Shown here: positions 35,352 through 46,072 of the stretch, in pieces
Position numbering within the stretch: position 1 is the stretch's first letter
Layout: each line of letters opens with the position of its first letter
From: Epiperipatus broadwayi
Lineage: Eukaryota; Onychophora; Udeonychophora; Euonychophora; Peripatidae
Length of the DNA stretch: 64,000 nucleotides
Reading direction: 5' to 3'
Assembly (NCBI GenBank): GCA_028023455.1
Contig: JAQFVV010006245.1
Location: 5,081,276-5,145,275, forward strand
Made by a program: the position numbers and the translations under genes
Notes under the pieces: generated by a model
What the model was told of the DNA's origin: nothing
Seen by the model: only the letters and a program-made list of their open reading frames with translations
Database searches by the model: none

Positions 35352-36729
35352 TTAACCTTTCATGGTACTTAAGTAGTATGCCTACCAGAGGCCTTGCCAG
35401 CCATTTTATTTTAAATAATTCATTTTTCGGGTCCTCTAACACATGGTGTAAACAATATGGTTAAATCTAAGTTATCTTATTCAATATTTACTTTTTTTTT
35501 ATTTATTAAAATGATAAATAAAAGAAACACAAAAGTTCAAAAGGTTGTAATTAAAATTTGTTTTAATGTTAATTCACTGCATCCACTGTAAACTAATCTC
35601 ATTGCACTCACAAATGATATTTTGTAGCCTTCTAACCATATTCCTTTTAAAACAGATAGGCACTTAGAATGTATTTGCACCCAATACTGCCATTGAGTCT
35701 CTGCACATAAAGTATCATATTGTGGCCATTATCACACACTTTTCACACAGGTACTATCCTGTAATTTTGAAAATATTCCACTGCATCTTGTTCTGTCAAT
35801 GAAAGATTCCAAATTTTAATCATATTTCCAAAAATGATAAGGTAAAAAAGAAATTTTAAAAAAATCACCATGTGTTAATGAATGTTAAAAAAATAACAAT
35901 AATTTTAGCATATGTTATCAGTTCACCTCGTGTTCAAGTGCTCACCATGTGTTAACATTTGAACCTTATGTTATGAATAGTATTTATTGAAAAATGTATT
36001 CAAATTTTTTAATATTTTTTAAAGTTAACAAACTATACATACTTTTTTTTTTCTTGAAATTATTTTCTCAAATATGTGTAGCTTGTTAACTTTAAAAAAT
36101 ATTAACAAATATATTCTAAATTGAATGTTAATTTTAAAAAATTCAAATATATTTTTTAATAATTCCATTCACAACATCTAAATGTTAACACGTGGAGAAC
36201 ACTTAACAAGTGATGAACAGATAACACATGGCTAAAATTATCGTTATTTTTTTTAACATTCATTAACACGTAGTGAATCTTTCATTGATAGAACAAGATG
36301 TAGTGGAATATTTTCAAAATTACAAGATGGTGCCTACATGAAAAATGTGTGATAATGGGCACAATATGACACTTTATGTATAGAGACTCAGTAGCAGTAC
36401 TGGGTGCAAACATGTTTTAAGCACTTATCTGTTTGGAAAAGGATGAGGCTAGAAAACTCCAAAGTGTTTGTGAGTGCGCTGAGATTAATTTACAAATGGT
36501 ATAGTGAATTTACATTAAAGCAAATACTAATTACCACCCTTTGGACTTTTGTGTTTCTTTTATTTATCATTTTAATAAATAAAAAGAGATAAATATTGAA
36601 TACAATAACTTAAGACTCAGCCATATTATTTATACCATATGTTGGAAAACCCTGAAAATGGGTTATTTAAAATAAAATGGCTGGCAATCCTTCTGGAAGG
36701 CATACTATGTAAGTATCCATTTCACTTAA
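35352..36729. mobile_element. 1.38-kb fold-back element with arms of about 680 bp
   Basis: The left half (35352 to about 36045) pairs with the right half (about 36050 to 36729) over nearly its whole length. Examples: AGTATGCCTACCAGAGG at the left and CCTTCTGGAAGGCATACT at the right, TTGCCAGCCATTTTATTTTA and TAAAATAAAATGGCTGGCAA, and GGAATATTTTCAAAATTACA mirrored near 35765-35785. The arms have diverged by substitutions, so the fold-back is old and not an assembly artefact. TTAA occurs at both outer limits (35352-35355 and 36726-36729), compatible with a piggyBac- or Kolobok-type target site, but this is weak. The frames at 36404-36592 and others in it look like chance. Confidence 0.8.
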
Positions 36730-36894
36730 TCTTTCTTTAAAAAAATATTGTTGTGTTCTATATTTTCCTAATTTATTGGATTAAATTTTAATTTTTTTTT
36801 TATTTATCAATGCTTATGTTAAGTATTAACTAAATAATCAATCTAAATAAGATTGAAATAAACAACTATTGATAACTATGTTTTAATATATATA

Positions 36895-36960
36895 GAACCG
36901 GCTTTCATCTCCATTGAGACCTTTTCAAGATGTTTAATTATACAAATCACATAACCAACT
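36895..36960 (-). ncRNA. hammerhead-like fold in PLE left terminal repeat (decayed)
   Basis: On the minus strand CTTGAAAAGG is followed by stem GTCTC-AATG-GAGAT and GAAAGCCGGTT. The order fits a hammerhead (core strand, stem II, GAAA), but the core strand lacks the CTGATGA consensus. Confidence 0.45.
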
Positions 36961-37199
36961 AATTATATCCACTCCATCTACTAGGCATTATTTACATTAA
37001 ATTGTACTTTAAATCATATCCTTATACATTATATTCAAATAAATAAATTTTAACAATTTTGAACACCTTACATATACATACAATTTACAATATTTTATTA
37101 AATAAATTAAAAATAAGAATAAGTAAATAAATATTTTATCCTTTTTAAATGTGTTATAAAAAAAAATATTGAAAAAAGAAGAATGGAAAAACAAGTGAC

Positions 37200-38708
37200 G
37201 ATAAAGGTTCAAGATTTGTAATTTTAAGTGAATCAGACTATGAAGAAAAATATATAAAGATATGAATAAACAAGAATATAAGAAGTTAAGACAAGGTATA
37301 AAGTGTTATTAAATTATGTAAAAATTAAAAGATTAATTAATGAGAAGGGATATAAGAATTTATATCCATCAGAATTAGTATTTCCGTATATATTTGGAAA
37401 AGTAAAGACTCATAAAAAAAATATGCCAGTAAGAGTAATTTTAATAATATACTTAAAGATTTATGTGAAATAGTATATAGAAAAATTATAGAGGTAATAG
37501 GATTTTCAAAATATTATATTAAAATTTCTGAAGAAATTGTTAATAAGTTAAATGGTATTAAATTAAGTAGAAATGGAATAATAATGTTTGATATGAAAAA
37601 ATATAATAAAGTGTACCTAGAAAAGATAGTATTGATATTGTTATAAAAATGATAAAAATAAGTAATATTTCATCAGACGAATGGATATATATTATTTATG
37701 GAGCATTGTGAATATTAGAGGAAACATTGTATTTTAAATATAAGGAAGAATTTTGGAATATAAACAACAGATGGGTTATGGGATACTTGACTAGTGGAAT
37801 TTTATCATCAGTAAAAGTAAATAGTATCGAGGAGAGTATAATAGGTAGCTATATATAATAATGAGATCATGCAATATTACAGATATGTTGATGAAATTGT
37901 TTAATGAGTTAAATAATAATAAATATGGTATTAGATTTATAATGGAGAAAGAACAAAATGGATTAAAATATTTAGATATTTTTTTTAAGAAGAGGAATGA
38001 TGAACGAAATAATTGTTGAACATTATATTAAGAATAAAAAGATTAGAAGATTAATTGATTCAAACATATCAGCCATGAGGGATTTAAATTAAAGAATGAT
38101 AGAATAATATTACATAAAAAAGATCCATATGCACAGAAATTAAAGATGGATAATGATTATGTAAAAATAGGTTATAAAAGGAAAGCTGATAATAGGATAG
38201 ATAGAAAAAATGAGAATAGTAGGAATGAAGGTCTATTCCATATTTAGAAAAAGTATACAAAAGATTAATGAAAGAAAGATTGTGAAATGTAAAAATAGCA
38301 TGGAAAAATAATGACTTTGGGTAAATGGTTATATAATGCAAAAAAGTTCAATAATATTAATAGTAAGGTGGAGCTAGTTTATAAAATTAACTGTGAAAAA
38401 TGCAATAAGATATATATATGTGTGTATGTGACAGATGGGAAGAACAGCAATTAAGAGAGGTAAAGAGCATGATAGAGCAATTAATAAAAAAGATATGAGG
38501 TCAGGACCATATTTACATTATTTAGATGCAGGGCATAAAATAAACTGTGATGAAAATATAAAATTTATAAGATATGTAAAAGATTACCATAAAATAATAT
38601 ATTATGAAATGTTATATATTCAGGAAAATTTGGAAAAATGTTTAAATATAGTTAAAGATCTAACAAAATTTGGGAGAAAGTGGGCTTTGTTAAATATTTG
38701 GAAGATAT
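37200..38708 (+). pseudogene. PLE reverse transcriptase with GIY-YIG endonuclease, decayed
   Basis: Relics appear in PLE order across changing frames: a lead-in ESDYEEK and YKKLRQG (37230-37290), PYIFGKVKTHKK with PVRVI (37385-37435; the PLE motif P-x-IYGLPKIHK), FDMKKYNKV (about 37590; motif A), GYLTSGILSS (37782), YYRYVDEI (about 37875; the YVDD catalytic motif with the second Asp replaced by Glu), GLKYLDIFF (37965), then KCNKIYICVYVTD (38397) and KRGKEHDRAI with HYLDAGHKINCDENIKF and the EMLYIQENL helix (38435-38710), which is the GIY-YIG endonuclease. Several frameshifts and stops separate these blocks. The last 91 codons remain open. No function is expected. Confidence 0.87.
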
Positions 38709-38969
38709 AGGAAATTATTATACTTATGTAAATAGTATTTAAATGAAATAAAATATTTATTTATTATTATTTTTAATTTATTTAATTAAATATTGTAATA
38801 TATAAGGGATTCAAATTCAGACTATATATATATGTAAGGTATTAAACATTGTTAAAATTATTTATTTATTTGATTATAATGGATTATATGATTTAAAATA
38901 CAATTTAATGTAAATATTGTGAGAGGATGGAGTGAATATAATGAGTTGGTTATGCGATTTGTATAATTA

Positions 38970-39010
38970 AATATCTTGAGAAGATCTCAATGGAGATGAA
39001 TGCCGGTTGA
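38970..39010 (+). ncRNA. hammerhead-like fold in PLE right terminal repeat (decayed)
   Basis: CTTGAGAAG, then GATCTC-AATG-GAGAT and GAATGCCGGTT. It matches the left repeat except for a change in GAAA to GAAT and one in stem II. Confidence 0.45.
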
Positions 39011-39075
39011 TAAATATTAGAATGGAATTATCAATAGTTGTCTATTTCAATCTTATTTAGATTGATTATTTAGTT

Positions 39076-39890
39076 TGTATATTTGTTACAACATAAGTGG
39101 ACAAATAAAAAGTCATATTAGATATTTGACCATTATAGTTAGTTAAGTATTGAAAATGACAAATTTTGCTCATACAATGATTTCTTATTATTATGTAATT
39201 AAAATGTCAGGAAAGAAATCTGAGATTTGAAATAAATGTAAACATATTCATTATGTGTGATATTTACATGTGTGTATGTGTGTGTTATATCTAATCACGT
39301 TTTCATTATGATATATAGTCTACTTCTAATTTTTATCAATTTTGGTTTTCTTTTAATATTTTAAAGCTTAATAATCTTTAGTTTTCATAATTGTGATCAT
39401 AAAGTTTTACAAAAATCAACCAGTTTTTGCACTGTGGTGCAAGTCCTAAAAAATTAGTAGTAAAATTTAAGGAAGAAAAATAAAATAAAAAGTTTATTCA
39501 AATTATTTTGGTTCTCTAAAACTCATCCTTTAAGCAAGAATATCATATACAGACTACTTATTTATAATGTGGGTCAATGAGAAAAAAATTGGTTGGTTCC
39601 TAAAGCTAAAAAATTACACTATGGAATAAAGTACATATTAAAAAAATTATTCATTAACACTTATTTTAAGTTCAATCTGTTTTTCTTTTTAAACTTTTTT
39701 CTAATTGCATTTTAAAATGTTGTTTTTCTTTTGATTTGAAACCACTTGGGTACAAACAACAGTTTTAAGGAAATTACAAAATCAATAACTATTTTTACAT
39801 AATTACCAGGTATTCTAAAAATAATATACAGTAATTAAGGAAGACCCACACAGTTTAATGTTCATATTTAGCGTTTTCCTGAAATTTTTT
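39076..39890. other. A+T-rich DNA without a recognisable gene
   Basis: A TG-rich run lies at about 39266-39287; nothing else was recognised. Confidence 0.5.
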
Positions 39891-40110
39891 GATGATGGTA
39901 TTTTAGTTGTACTGTACCATATTTATATATTGGTCTATTTCATCATTTAATATAAGTGATATAAGTATTGAATGTCTTTAGAAAAATTAAACTTTATTTA
40001 AATAATCCAAATACTGTACATTATATTTAAATAAAGTTTAATTTTTCTAAAGACATTCAACACTTATATGTATAGTATATAGTAATAGATTCATTAATTA
40101 CATATATTTT
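39891..40110. mobile_element. palindromic element, second member of the 9.55-kb family
   Basis: GATGATGGTATTTTAGTTGT at the start matches GATGATAGCATTTTAGTTGT in the element at 9551-9741. The centre is a near-perfect palindrome: the arm from TGAATGTCTTTAGAAAAATT to ATTTAAAT (about 39969-40004) is mirrored at about 40028-40063 over roughly 35 bases. It has no coding capacity. No clean target duplication was found around it. Confidence 0.7.
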
Positions 40111-41020
40111 TTAAGTTTATATGTTCTAAATTTAAAAAAAAAAAATGTCCAGATGGTTATAGTGAATAATCGATTGTAAATCGAAGTAATGGGCACAAAC
40201 TGATGATGATCGCTATTGTGAAATATCGCTAAGTAGCCAATCACTAAGTGAAGTTTAGGTGTATATTAAGTTGACATGATCTCATTGCCTATAATACTAT
40301 TTAATGGAATTAATTAATATAAACTTCTAGATTGATTTGACATATGTAAATATAATAATACATGAACTAAAGTAAAAGAAAGCAAATGAAGTAATTTTTT
40401 TTTTAATTTAAAATATAGATGAATAATTATTATAATATTAACTTAACAATACTTTATTTAATTTTTTTTTTTTTTTTGGAAATTCACCTTATCTTAAAAA
40501 TCGTTAACAGATTAAATTTATTTGTAATTTCTTTCATTTATAATTTGCTTAATTTAAAATAATGAAATTCCTAAACTTAATTAGAAAAATAAACAATCAT
40601 CAGATTACTGTTCTAAAAGGTTGTCTACTACAAAGTTTATGAAATTCCCAAATTAATTGATGTTCAATAAACAAGTAGAAGATCATAAAACATTTCACAT
40701 GGTCTACAAATTATTTTGAAGATGAAAGGATCAGCATTCTGAAGCTATTAGATGTTATTCCATTATCATTTGAATATAATGGAAATTTTAATTGTTGCTA
40801 ATTTAAATCCTTTGGATCATTCATTTGATCACTCCATGTAATTGGAAATTATTATCAAATATGCTAAAAAAAATTGCATATGGAAAACTAATTATTGTGA
40901 ACTTCATTAATAGAACTATGCAAATCTATATATGTGTGTGTGTCAAGCTAATTCAGAAAAATGTTCATATAGAAATATACAAATGAGTTATAAAAGTTAA
41001 TTTAACATATAATTATACTG
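40111..41020. other. A+T-rich DNA without a recognisable gene
   Basis: Long T run near 40460; a TG-rich run near 40935. No gene was recognised. Confidence 0.5.
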
Positions 41021-41303
41021 AAATATTGTTAAATAAGGTAAAACTCTCCATACAGTAGTGCCACTCAGTTCAGCACCCATACATTTTGGTGTCTTTGGCT
41101 CTTTAACAACCATAGCCACCACCATCCTATTAGGCAGGATTGGTGTTAAACCACTAAACATCACATGATCACCATCTCTTATACTAGCACATAATTGTTA
41201 AACAAGGCAGAACTCTCCATACAATATTGCCACACTGTGCCAACCAGAGTAATCAATGGGTGCCAGAAGGCTTGAGCATAGAATCCCTATTTAATGCCTA
41301 CTT

Positions 41304-41363
41304 ATCCAATGTTCCCAGACTAGTTTCTGGCTTATGGCCTTCATCAGTGATGAGCTTTGGATC
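41304..41363 (-). ncRNA. hammerhead ribozyme-like RNA with complete core (family B)
   Basis: On the minus strand, in order: outer stem I strand ATCCAA, CTCATCA, core CTGATGA (41347-41341), stem II A-GGC-CATAA-GCC-A, GAAA (41327-41324), a two-pair stem III (AC-TA-GT) and the cleavage triplet GTC (41320-41318), then TGGG and TTGGAT closing the outer stem I. All invariant core bases are present. The A-A mismatch at the base of stem II and the tiny stem III would weaken it; retroelement hammerheads with such short stem III are known to act as dimers, and the CTAG in the loop is self-complementary. Confidence 0.7.
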
Positions 41364-42137
41364 TGAGAGCACTGCACCTAGATCTTAGGATCTAATGCAA
41401 CCCTCCAGCAAACACCTTTTATCTCTACTTAACTACAAAAGTATGAGAATGAAATTGAAAACACAATAATATTTTCAATCTAAGCTCAGTAGCTTATATA
41501 GTCATATGGGTCTGAACTCAGTTCAACACCCATACATGTTGGTGTTTTTGACTCTTTAACAACCATGGACACCACTATCCTGTTAGGCAGGTTTGGTGTT
41601 AAATCACTAAACATCACACGATCACTATTTCCTATACTAGCACATAATTGTTGTTAAACAAGGCAAAACTCCATACAGTAGTATCACCCTGTGCCAACCA
41701 GAGTAATCAATGGATGCCAGAAGGCTTATGCATAAAATCCCTATCTAGTGCCAACTCATCCAATATCCCCAGACATGTTTCTGGAATCCATTGATTACTC
41801 TGGTTGGCACAGGGTGACACTACTGTATGGAGAGTTTTGCCTTGTTTAACAATAATTATGTGCTAATGTAAGAGTGTGATTATGTGATGTTTAGTGGTTT
41901 AACACCAATCCTGCCTAATAGGATAATGTTGGCTATGGTTATTAAAGAGCCAAAGACACCAAAATGTATGAGTGATGAACTGAGTTCAGACTCATATAAC
42001 TATATAAGCTATTGAGCTTAGATTGAAAATATTGTTGTTTTCAATTTCATTCTCATAGTTCTGTAGTTAAGATAAAAGGTGGCTGCTGGAGGGTTGCATT
42101 AGATCCTAAGATCTAGGTGCAGTGCTCTCATATCCCA

Positions 42138-42195
42138 GGCTACTCACTGACGAAGGCCACAAGTCAGAATTTAGTCTGGGGATATTGGATGAGTA
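42138..42195 (+). ncRNA. hammerhead-B copy, decayed
   Basis: CTGACGA replaces CTGATGA and GAAT replaces GAAA, while the GTC triplet and TTGGAT remain. Cleavage is not expected. Confidence 0.6.
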
Positions 42196-42285
42196 GGCAC
42201 TAGATAAGAATTTTATGCACAAACCTTCTGGCATCCATTGATTACTCTGGTTGGCACTACTGTATGGAGAGTTTGCCTTGTTCAA

Positions 42286-44664
42286 TTCTAATATATTTAA
42301 GTATTTTAATTAATATTAAAAAGATAAAGTCAACCTTAGTATTTTAAAATGAATGTAATCCATGTATTTGCTTATGAATAAGTATTTGGTTTAACTTTAT
42401 TTGTCACATTGCATAAAGCTGAAGCTAGACAGATTTAAATAGTTATGAAAGTTACTTGTAAATAATTTCTTATAAAAAGGCATTCAATATAATAAATGTT
42501 AACCTTTTTTGACTATGGAAAAATTTGATTGAAAAATAGTCAGTTTAGTTATAATATTTTAATCTTTTTTTTTTTTTTATGTTGTTTAAAATATTGAATA
42601 TTTTTTGAAAATTTTTTCGAATTACGAAAAATTAGTTTAAATATGAAAAATATATTTTTTTCAAATTATCTGCCCCACATGGTGATCATCAGTGTCTCTA
42701 CAGAACTCAAAATATATTATATAAGTTGCTGTTTTTGCAAGTTGTGAAATCCTAATTGTGATGGGCCTTTTTATTCAAGTTACTTCACAAGATTCTGTGG
42801 ATTGATGTGCATGAAATTTCTCTAACATGTTAGATGTTTTATGAGTTAATAATTGGAGATTCCATTCAAATGCTTCTTGAACTAGTTTCATTTTTTCAAA
42901 AACTGTTTTAAGCATCTAATTTTGTCATAATGCACAGATCCAATTTTGAAACTTCTTTAACAACTTATGAATAGTTTCGTCTGCTGGACTTTTCCATGAA
43001 ACTTGGTCTTAAATTGTTGCTAATTTTCTCAAATTTCACACTATTATCTTGCATAATACTGCAAACCTTAATTCTTCTGTGGTCATCAGTGATATATGAG
43101 TCTCAAATAGAAAATGTTATAATTACACAAAATACAACATAAATCAAGTAGCATTCTGTAATTACATAAATTTACACTAAAAATATATATCTTAATGTGA
43201 CGGGTTAGTATTTTTTTTTTAAAAAAGAACATTATAATGTTATTGAAATAGTGATTTTTGAGACACCCTGTGAATATATATAAAAGATTATTACTATGAT
43301 AATAAATATTGATATGTTAAGTTTTGTTCATTATTGGATGTTGTCAAAAATAAATGAAATGAAGAATTTAGACTGAAGACATCAAATAACTATGAAATAT
43401 TAAAGAAAATTGTTGTAATGTTATTGAAACTTTTATTCAATATGCCATTTATGAATTACATCTTACATATTGAGATTATGTGTATAAATAGTATTTTACA
43501 CACAATTTCAGAAAAATTGAAAAAATGAAAGATTAATAAAATATAAGTCTAAAAATATATATATATTAACCCTATATTGGTATTTCATTAAGTGGAAAAA
43601 TTGGATTGGAGGATGGCCTAATTATATAATGATGAAATGATTATTAGTATAGCAAAAAAGAAAGCATGAATGCATTACAAGAAATAAGAAACATATAAAC
43701 ACAATTAAATAGATTTTAGCCCTTGGTAAATAGATTTTAACTCTTTGTAAAGTTACTAATGATCTATGTATGTGTATATATTAACAAATACAAACAATCA
43801 TTTCAATTTCTATGATTTTGGAATTCATTTGCTTTTCACAATTGTTAACACAGAATGGTCAAATATATTTATTTCATGTTACCCATCCATTCGCTGAAGT
43901 ATTATATTTTATAAATATAATTAATTGCATTGCACTTAAGTAAATCTTCCTATACTAAATAATCTAAATGAAGATTGTTTATGAACTAAAGGATTCTCTT
44001 GATTACTTCTAAAATTAATTTAAAATGGAAATTTGCAAAATATCTGTCATCATAATATATTTGGATTTTTATCAGTTTTCATTTATCAACCAATATTGGC
44101 AAAATAGATTTTGGGCTGATCATTTGAAAAAACTCTGAGACTTTATTGGAAAAAAATCATATACTGTACTCGAAAAAAAACTCTTCAAGCTTCACTCCAA
44201 AAGTAAATCCAAATCATGGACATATCAAAATAATACAAGGCCCTCAGTTTAAGTTGTAAATATGCATATTAAGTTGTCTAAGAATTAGATTTGTTAACTC
44301 AAAGTCTCTCAACATTGTTATTAGATAATGGGATTGTTGCTGGTTGTTTCTGCTTTCTTTCTAACTTTAAAACTATATTAATGCTTCAGAAGTTCAAGAT
44401 TCATTATAAAGCAATTAATTAATTAAATACACATTTGCATGAGTTGCTTTGCCAGGCATTTTTACTGATTATTGCTGGATTATAAAATTTTACTAATTAA
44501 ATATAATTTTTTAATTAAAGTCAAGCATTTGAATCACCACATTTATAAAACAAAAATCAAAAAGTAGTCAACCTATATATTATCAGCTGAATTTGTGGGA
44601 ATACCTATTAATTTCATTTTAATCTCTGTAAATAATAATAAAATAGCAAATAATAGTCAAATAT
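42286..44664. other. mostly A+T-rich DNA; possible transposon relic at 42.67-43.11 kb
   Basis: At 42670-43110 the composition is less A+T-rich and the minus strand reads like decayed coding sequence (for example ETIHKLLKKFQN near 42970, reminiscent of the helix-turn-helix part of mariner-type transposases), but too weakly to name. A (TA)n run lies at about 43553-43566. The rest shows nothing recognisable. Confidence 0.4.
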
Positions 44665-46028
44665 GATTGATCATCATCATCAACCATTATCAATCCACTG
44701 CAGGATGAAGGTCTTTTCCTACCTTTAGCTTCTCTTCTCCACATCACCCCTGCACACTTTCTTATTTCATCCACCCATCTCACATGTGGTCTCTTTCTGG
44801 GTCTTTTACAATCTCTTGGAATCCAGTTTAAAATTTCAATTGTCCATCTGTTATCATCTCTTCTAACAATACGTCCAGCCCAACTCCACTTCAGTCTTTT
44901 AATTTTTTCAATAAGGTCAGTAACACTTGTTTGTTCTCTTACCCATACATTGCGTTTTCGATCCCTTCTTGTTATTCCCAACATGCATCTCTCCATACTT
45001 CTTTGAGTGGTCTGAAGTCTCTGTATTGTTCTTCTATTAAGTGTCCAAGTCTCATATCCATAAGTAAGAACTGGCAAAACACATTTATTAAAAACCTTTT
45101 TCAAACACATAGGCATATTTCCTTTTAGTATCAAGTTATTTCTACCAAAATCACTCCAACCAAGTTTAATTCTATGATTAACTTCATCCCTTATATTTCC
45201 ATCTGTATTAATAATCTGACCAAGGTATTTGTAACTGTTAACTTCTTCTAACTCATCATAATCAATCTTTATTTTCATATTTTGAGAAAATCTATTAAAC
45301 ATTACTTTAGTCTTTTTAGCATTTATCTTTAGTTCTCCTTTCCTACTTTCATCTGATAACTCCTGCAACATTTCCTGTAGCTCTAAAGCATTATTTGCAA
45401 AAACAACTACATCATCTGCAAAATCTAAATGACTTAAATAATCTCCATTTACTTTCACTCCTTTCGCTTCCCATTTTAATCCACAAAATACTTCTTGCAG
45501 CACTTCTGTAAAAAGTTTTGGAGATATGGAGTCACCCTGTCTTACACCCTTTTCAATGTTGATTTTCCTACTATCATTATGTAATCTAATTGTTGTTGTT
45601 GCATTTTTATAAATATTCTTCAAAATATGACAATATCCTGGATCTACACCTTGATAATCCAATGCTTTAATCACTGAAGAAATGCTTATAGAATCAAATG
45701 CCTTTTCATAATCTACAAATCCTACGCATAATGGCGACTCATATTCATTTGTCCTTTCTATAATTTCTCTCAATACCTGGATATGATCTACTGTACTAAA
45801 ACCACTTTTAAATCCAGCTTGTTCTCTTGGTTGGTGGAAATCCAGTGTTTTCTGTAGATGAGTTGTAATTATCTTAGTAAAAAATTTGTATAAAACTGAT
45901 AAAAGACTGATAGGTCTGTAATTTCTAATGTCTTCTTTATCACCTTTTTTAAATATTAATACTGCATTTTTCCAATCATCTAGTACATCTTTATCATCAT
46001 TTAGACATTTGGTATATAACTTTGCCAA
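44619..46028 (-). CDS. RTE reverse transcriptase, 5'-truncated, open frame of 469 codons
   Basis: The enzyme copies element RNA at a nicked target. Motifs in order: KNAVLIFKKGDKEDIRNYRP (fingers, residues about 20-40), GFVDYEKAFDSISI (motif A, about 107), EKGVRQGDSISPKLF (motif B, about 160), HLDFADDVVVFAN (motif C, about 206; catalytic DD), KINAKKTKVM (about 240), NSYKYLGQIINTDGN (about 268), YGYETWTLNRR (about 327), then RRDDNRWT and RPHVRWVDEI near the end. The N-terminal endonuclease and the first reverse transcriptase blocks are absent, and one residue is lost in the KKGDK lead-in relative to the 32.7-kb copy, so an active protein is unlikely even though the frame is open. The last 15 or so codons run past the element tail into flanking DNA. 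The start at 46028 is merely the first ATG. Confidence 0.9.
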   Translation of the reverse strand: MAKLYTKCLNDDKDVLDDWKNAVLIFKKGDKEDIRNYRPISLLSVLYKFFTKIITTHLQKTLDFHQPREQAGFKSGFSTVDHIQVLREIIERTNEYESPLCVGFVDYEKAFDSISISSVIKALDYQGVDPGYCHILKNIYKNATTTIRLHNDSRKINIEKGVRQGDSISPKLFTEVLQEVFCGLKWEAKGVKVNGDYLSHLDFADDVVVFANNALELQEMLQELSDESRKGELKINAKKTKVMFNRFSQNMKIKIDYDELEEVNSYKYLGQIINTDGNIRDEVNHRIKLGWSDFGRNNLILKGNMPMCLKKVFNKCVLPVLTYGYETWTLNRRTIQRLQTTQRSMERCMLGITRRDRKRNVWVREQTSVTDLIEKIKRLKWSWAGRIVRRDDNRWTIEILNWIPRDCKRPRKRPHVRWVDEIRKCAGVMWRREAKGRKRPSSCSGLIMVDDDDQSYLTIICYFIIIYRD

Positions 46029-46072
46029 AATTTTTTCTATTTCTTCGCCGGCTTCTTTTAATATATCAATTA
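44665..46072 (-). mobile_element. RTE-type non-LTR element, 5'-truncated, best-preserved copy
   Basis: Read on the minus strand, the copy starts near 46072 in the reverse transcriptase finger region, passes through the palm and C-terminal region, and ends at 44665 in a simple ATGATGATGATCAA-type tail. The endonuclease is missing. Uninterrupted frame and few changes relative to the copy at 32.5 kb suggest it inserted most recently of the four RTE copies in the window. Confidence 0.93.

Larger units (their letters stand above)
36827..39075 (+). mobile_element. Penelope-like element with inverted long terminal repeats
   Basis: Repeats of about 320 bp flank a decayed coding region in inverted orientation: 36827-37140 (minus sense) and about 38745-39075 (plus sense). 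Shared strings include AATCTTATTTAGATTGATTA, ATCAATAGTTGT, TCAATGGAGATGAA and GGTTATG-GATTTGTATAATT. PLEs are known to carry such terminal repeats in direct or inverted orientation, and to encode a reverse transcriptase joined to a GIY-YIG endonuclease, which is what lies between. At about 2.25 kb it is compact but covers both domains. Confidence 0.88.
41025..42285. repeat. hammerhead-B complex: tandem and inverted units of about 450 bp
   Basis: Units on the minus strand start at TTGTTAAACAAGGC (41195 and 41651, period 456 bp), and the last of these is cut at about 41775 and joined head to head with a plus-strand unit running to 42280. Both outer ends carry the same sequence in inverted orientation (AAACTCTCCATACAGTAGTG at the left, CACTACTGTATGGAGAG at the right). 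Each complete unit has one hammerhead position. Nothing in it codes for protein. The same family recurs at 61.1-63.8 kb and in old form at 31.6 kb. Confidence 0.85.

Noticed and set aside
42670-43110. minus-strand mariner-type transposase
   Set aside because: Only one short stretch (ETIHKLLKKFQN) is suggestive; no catalytic motif could be found.
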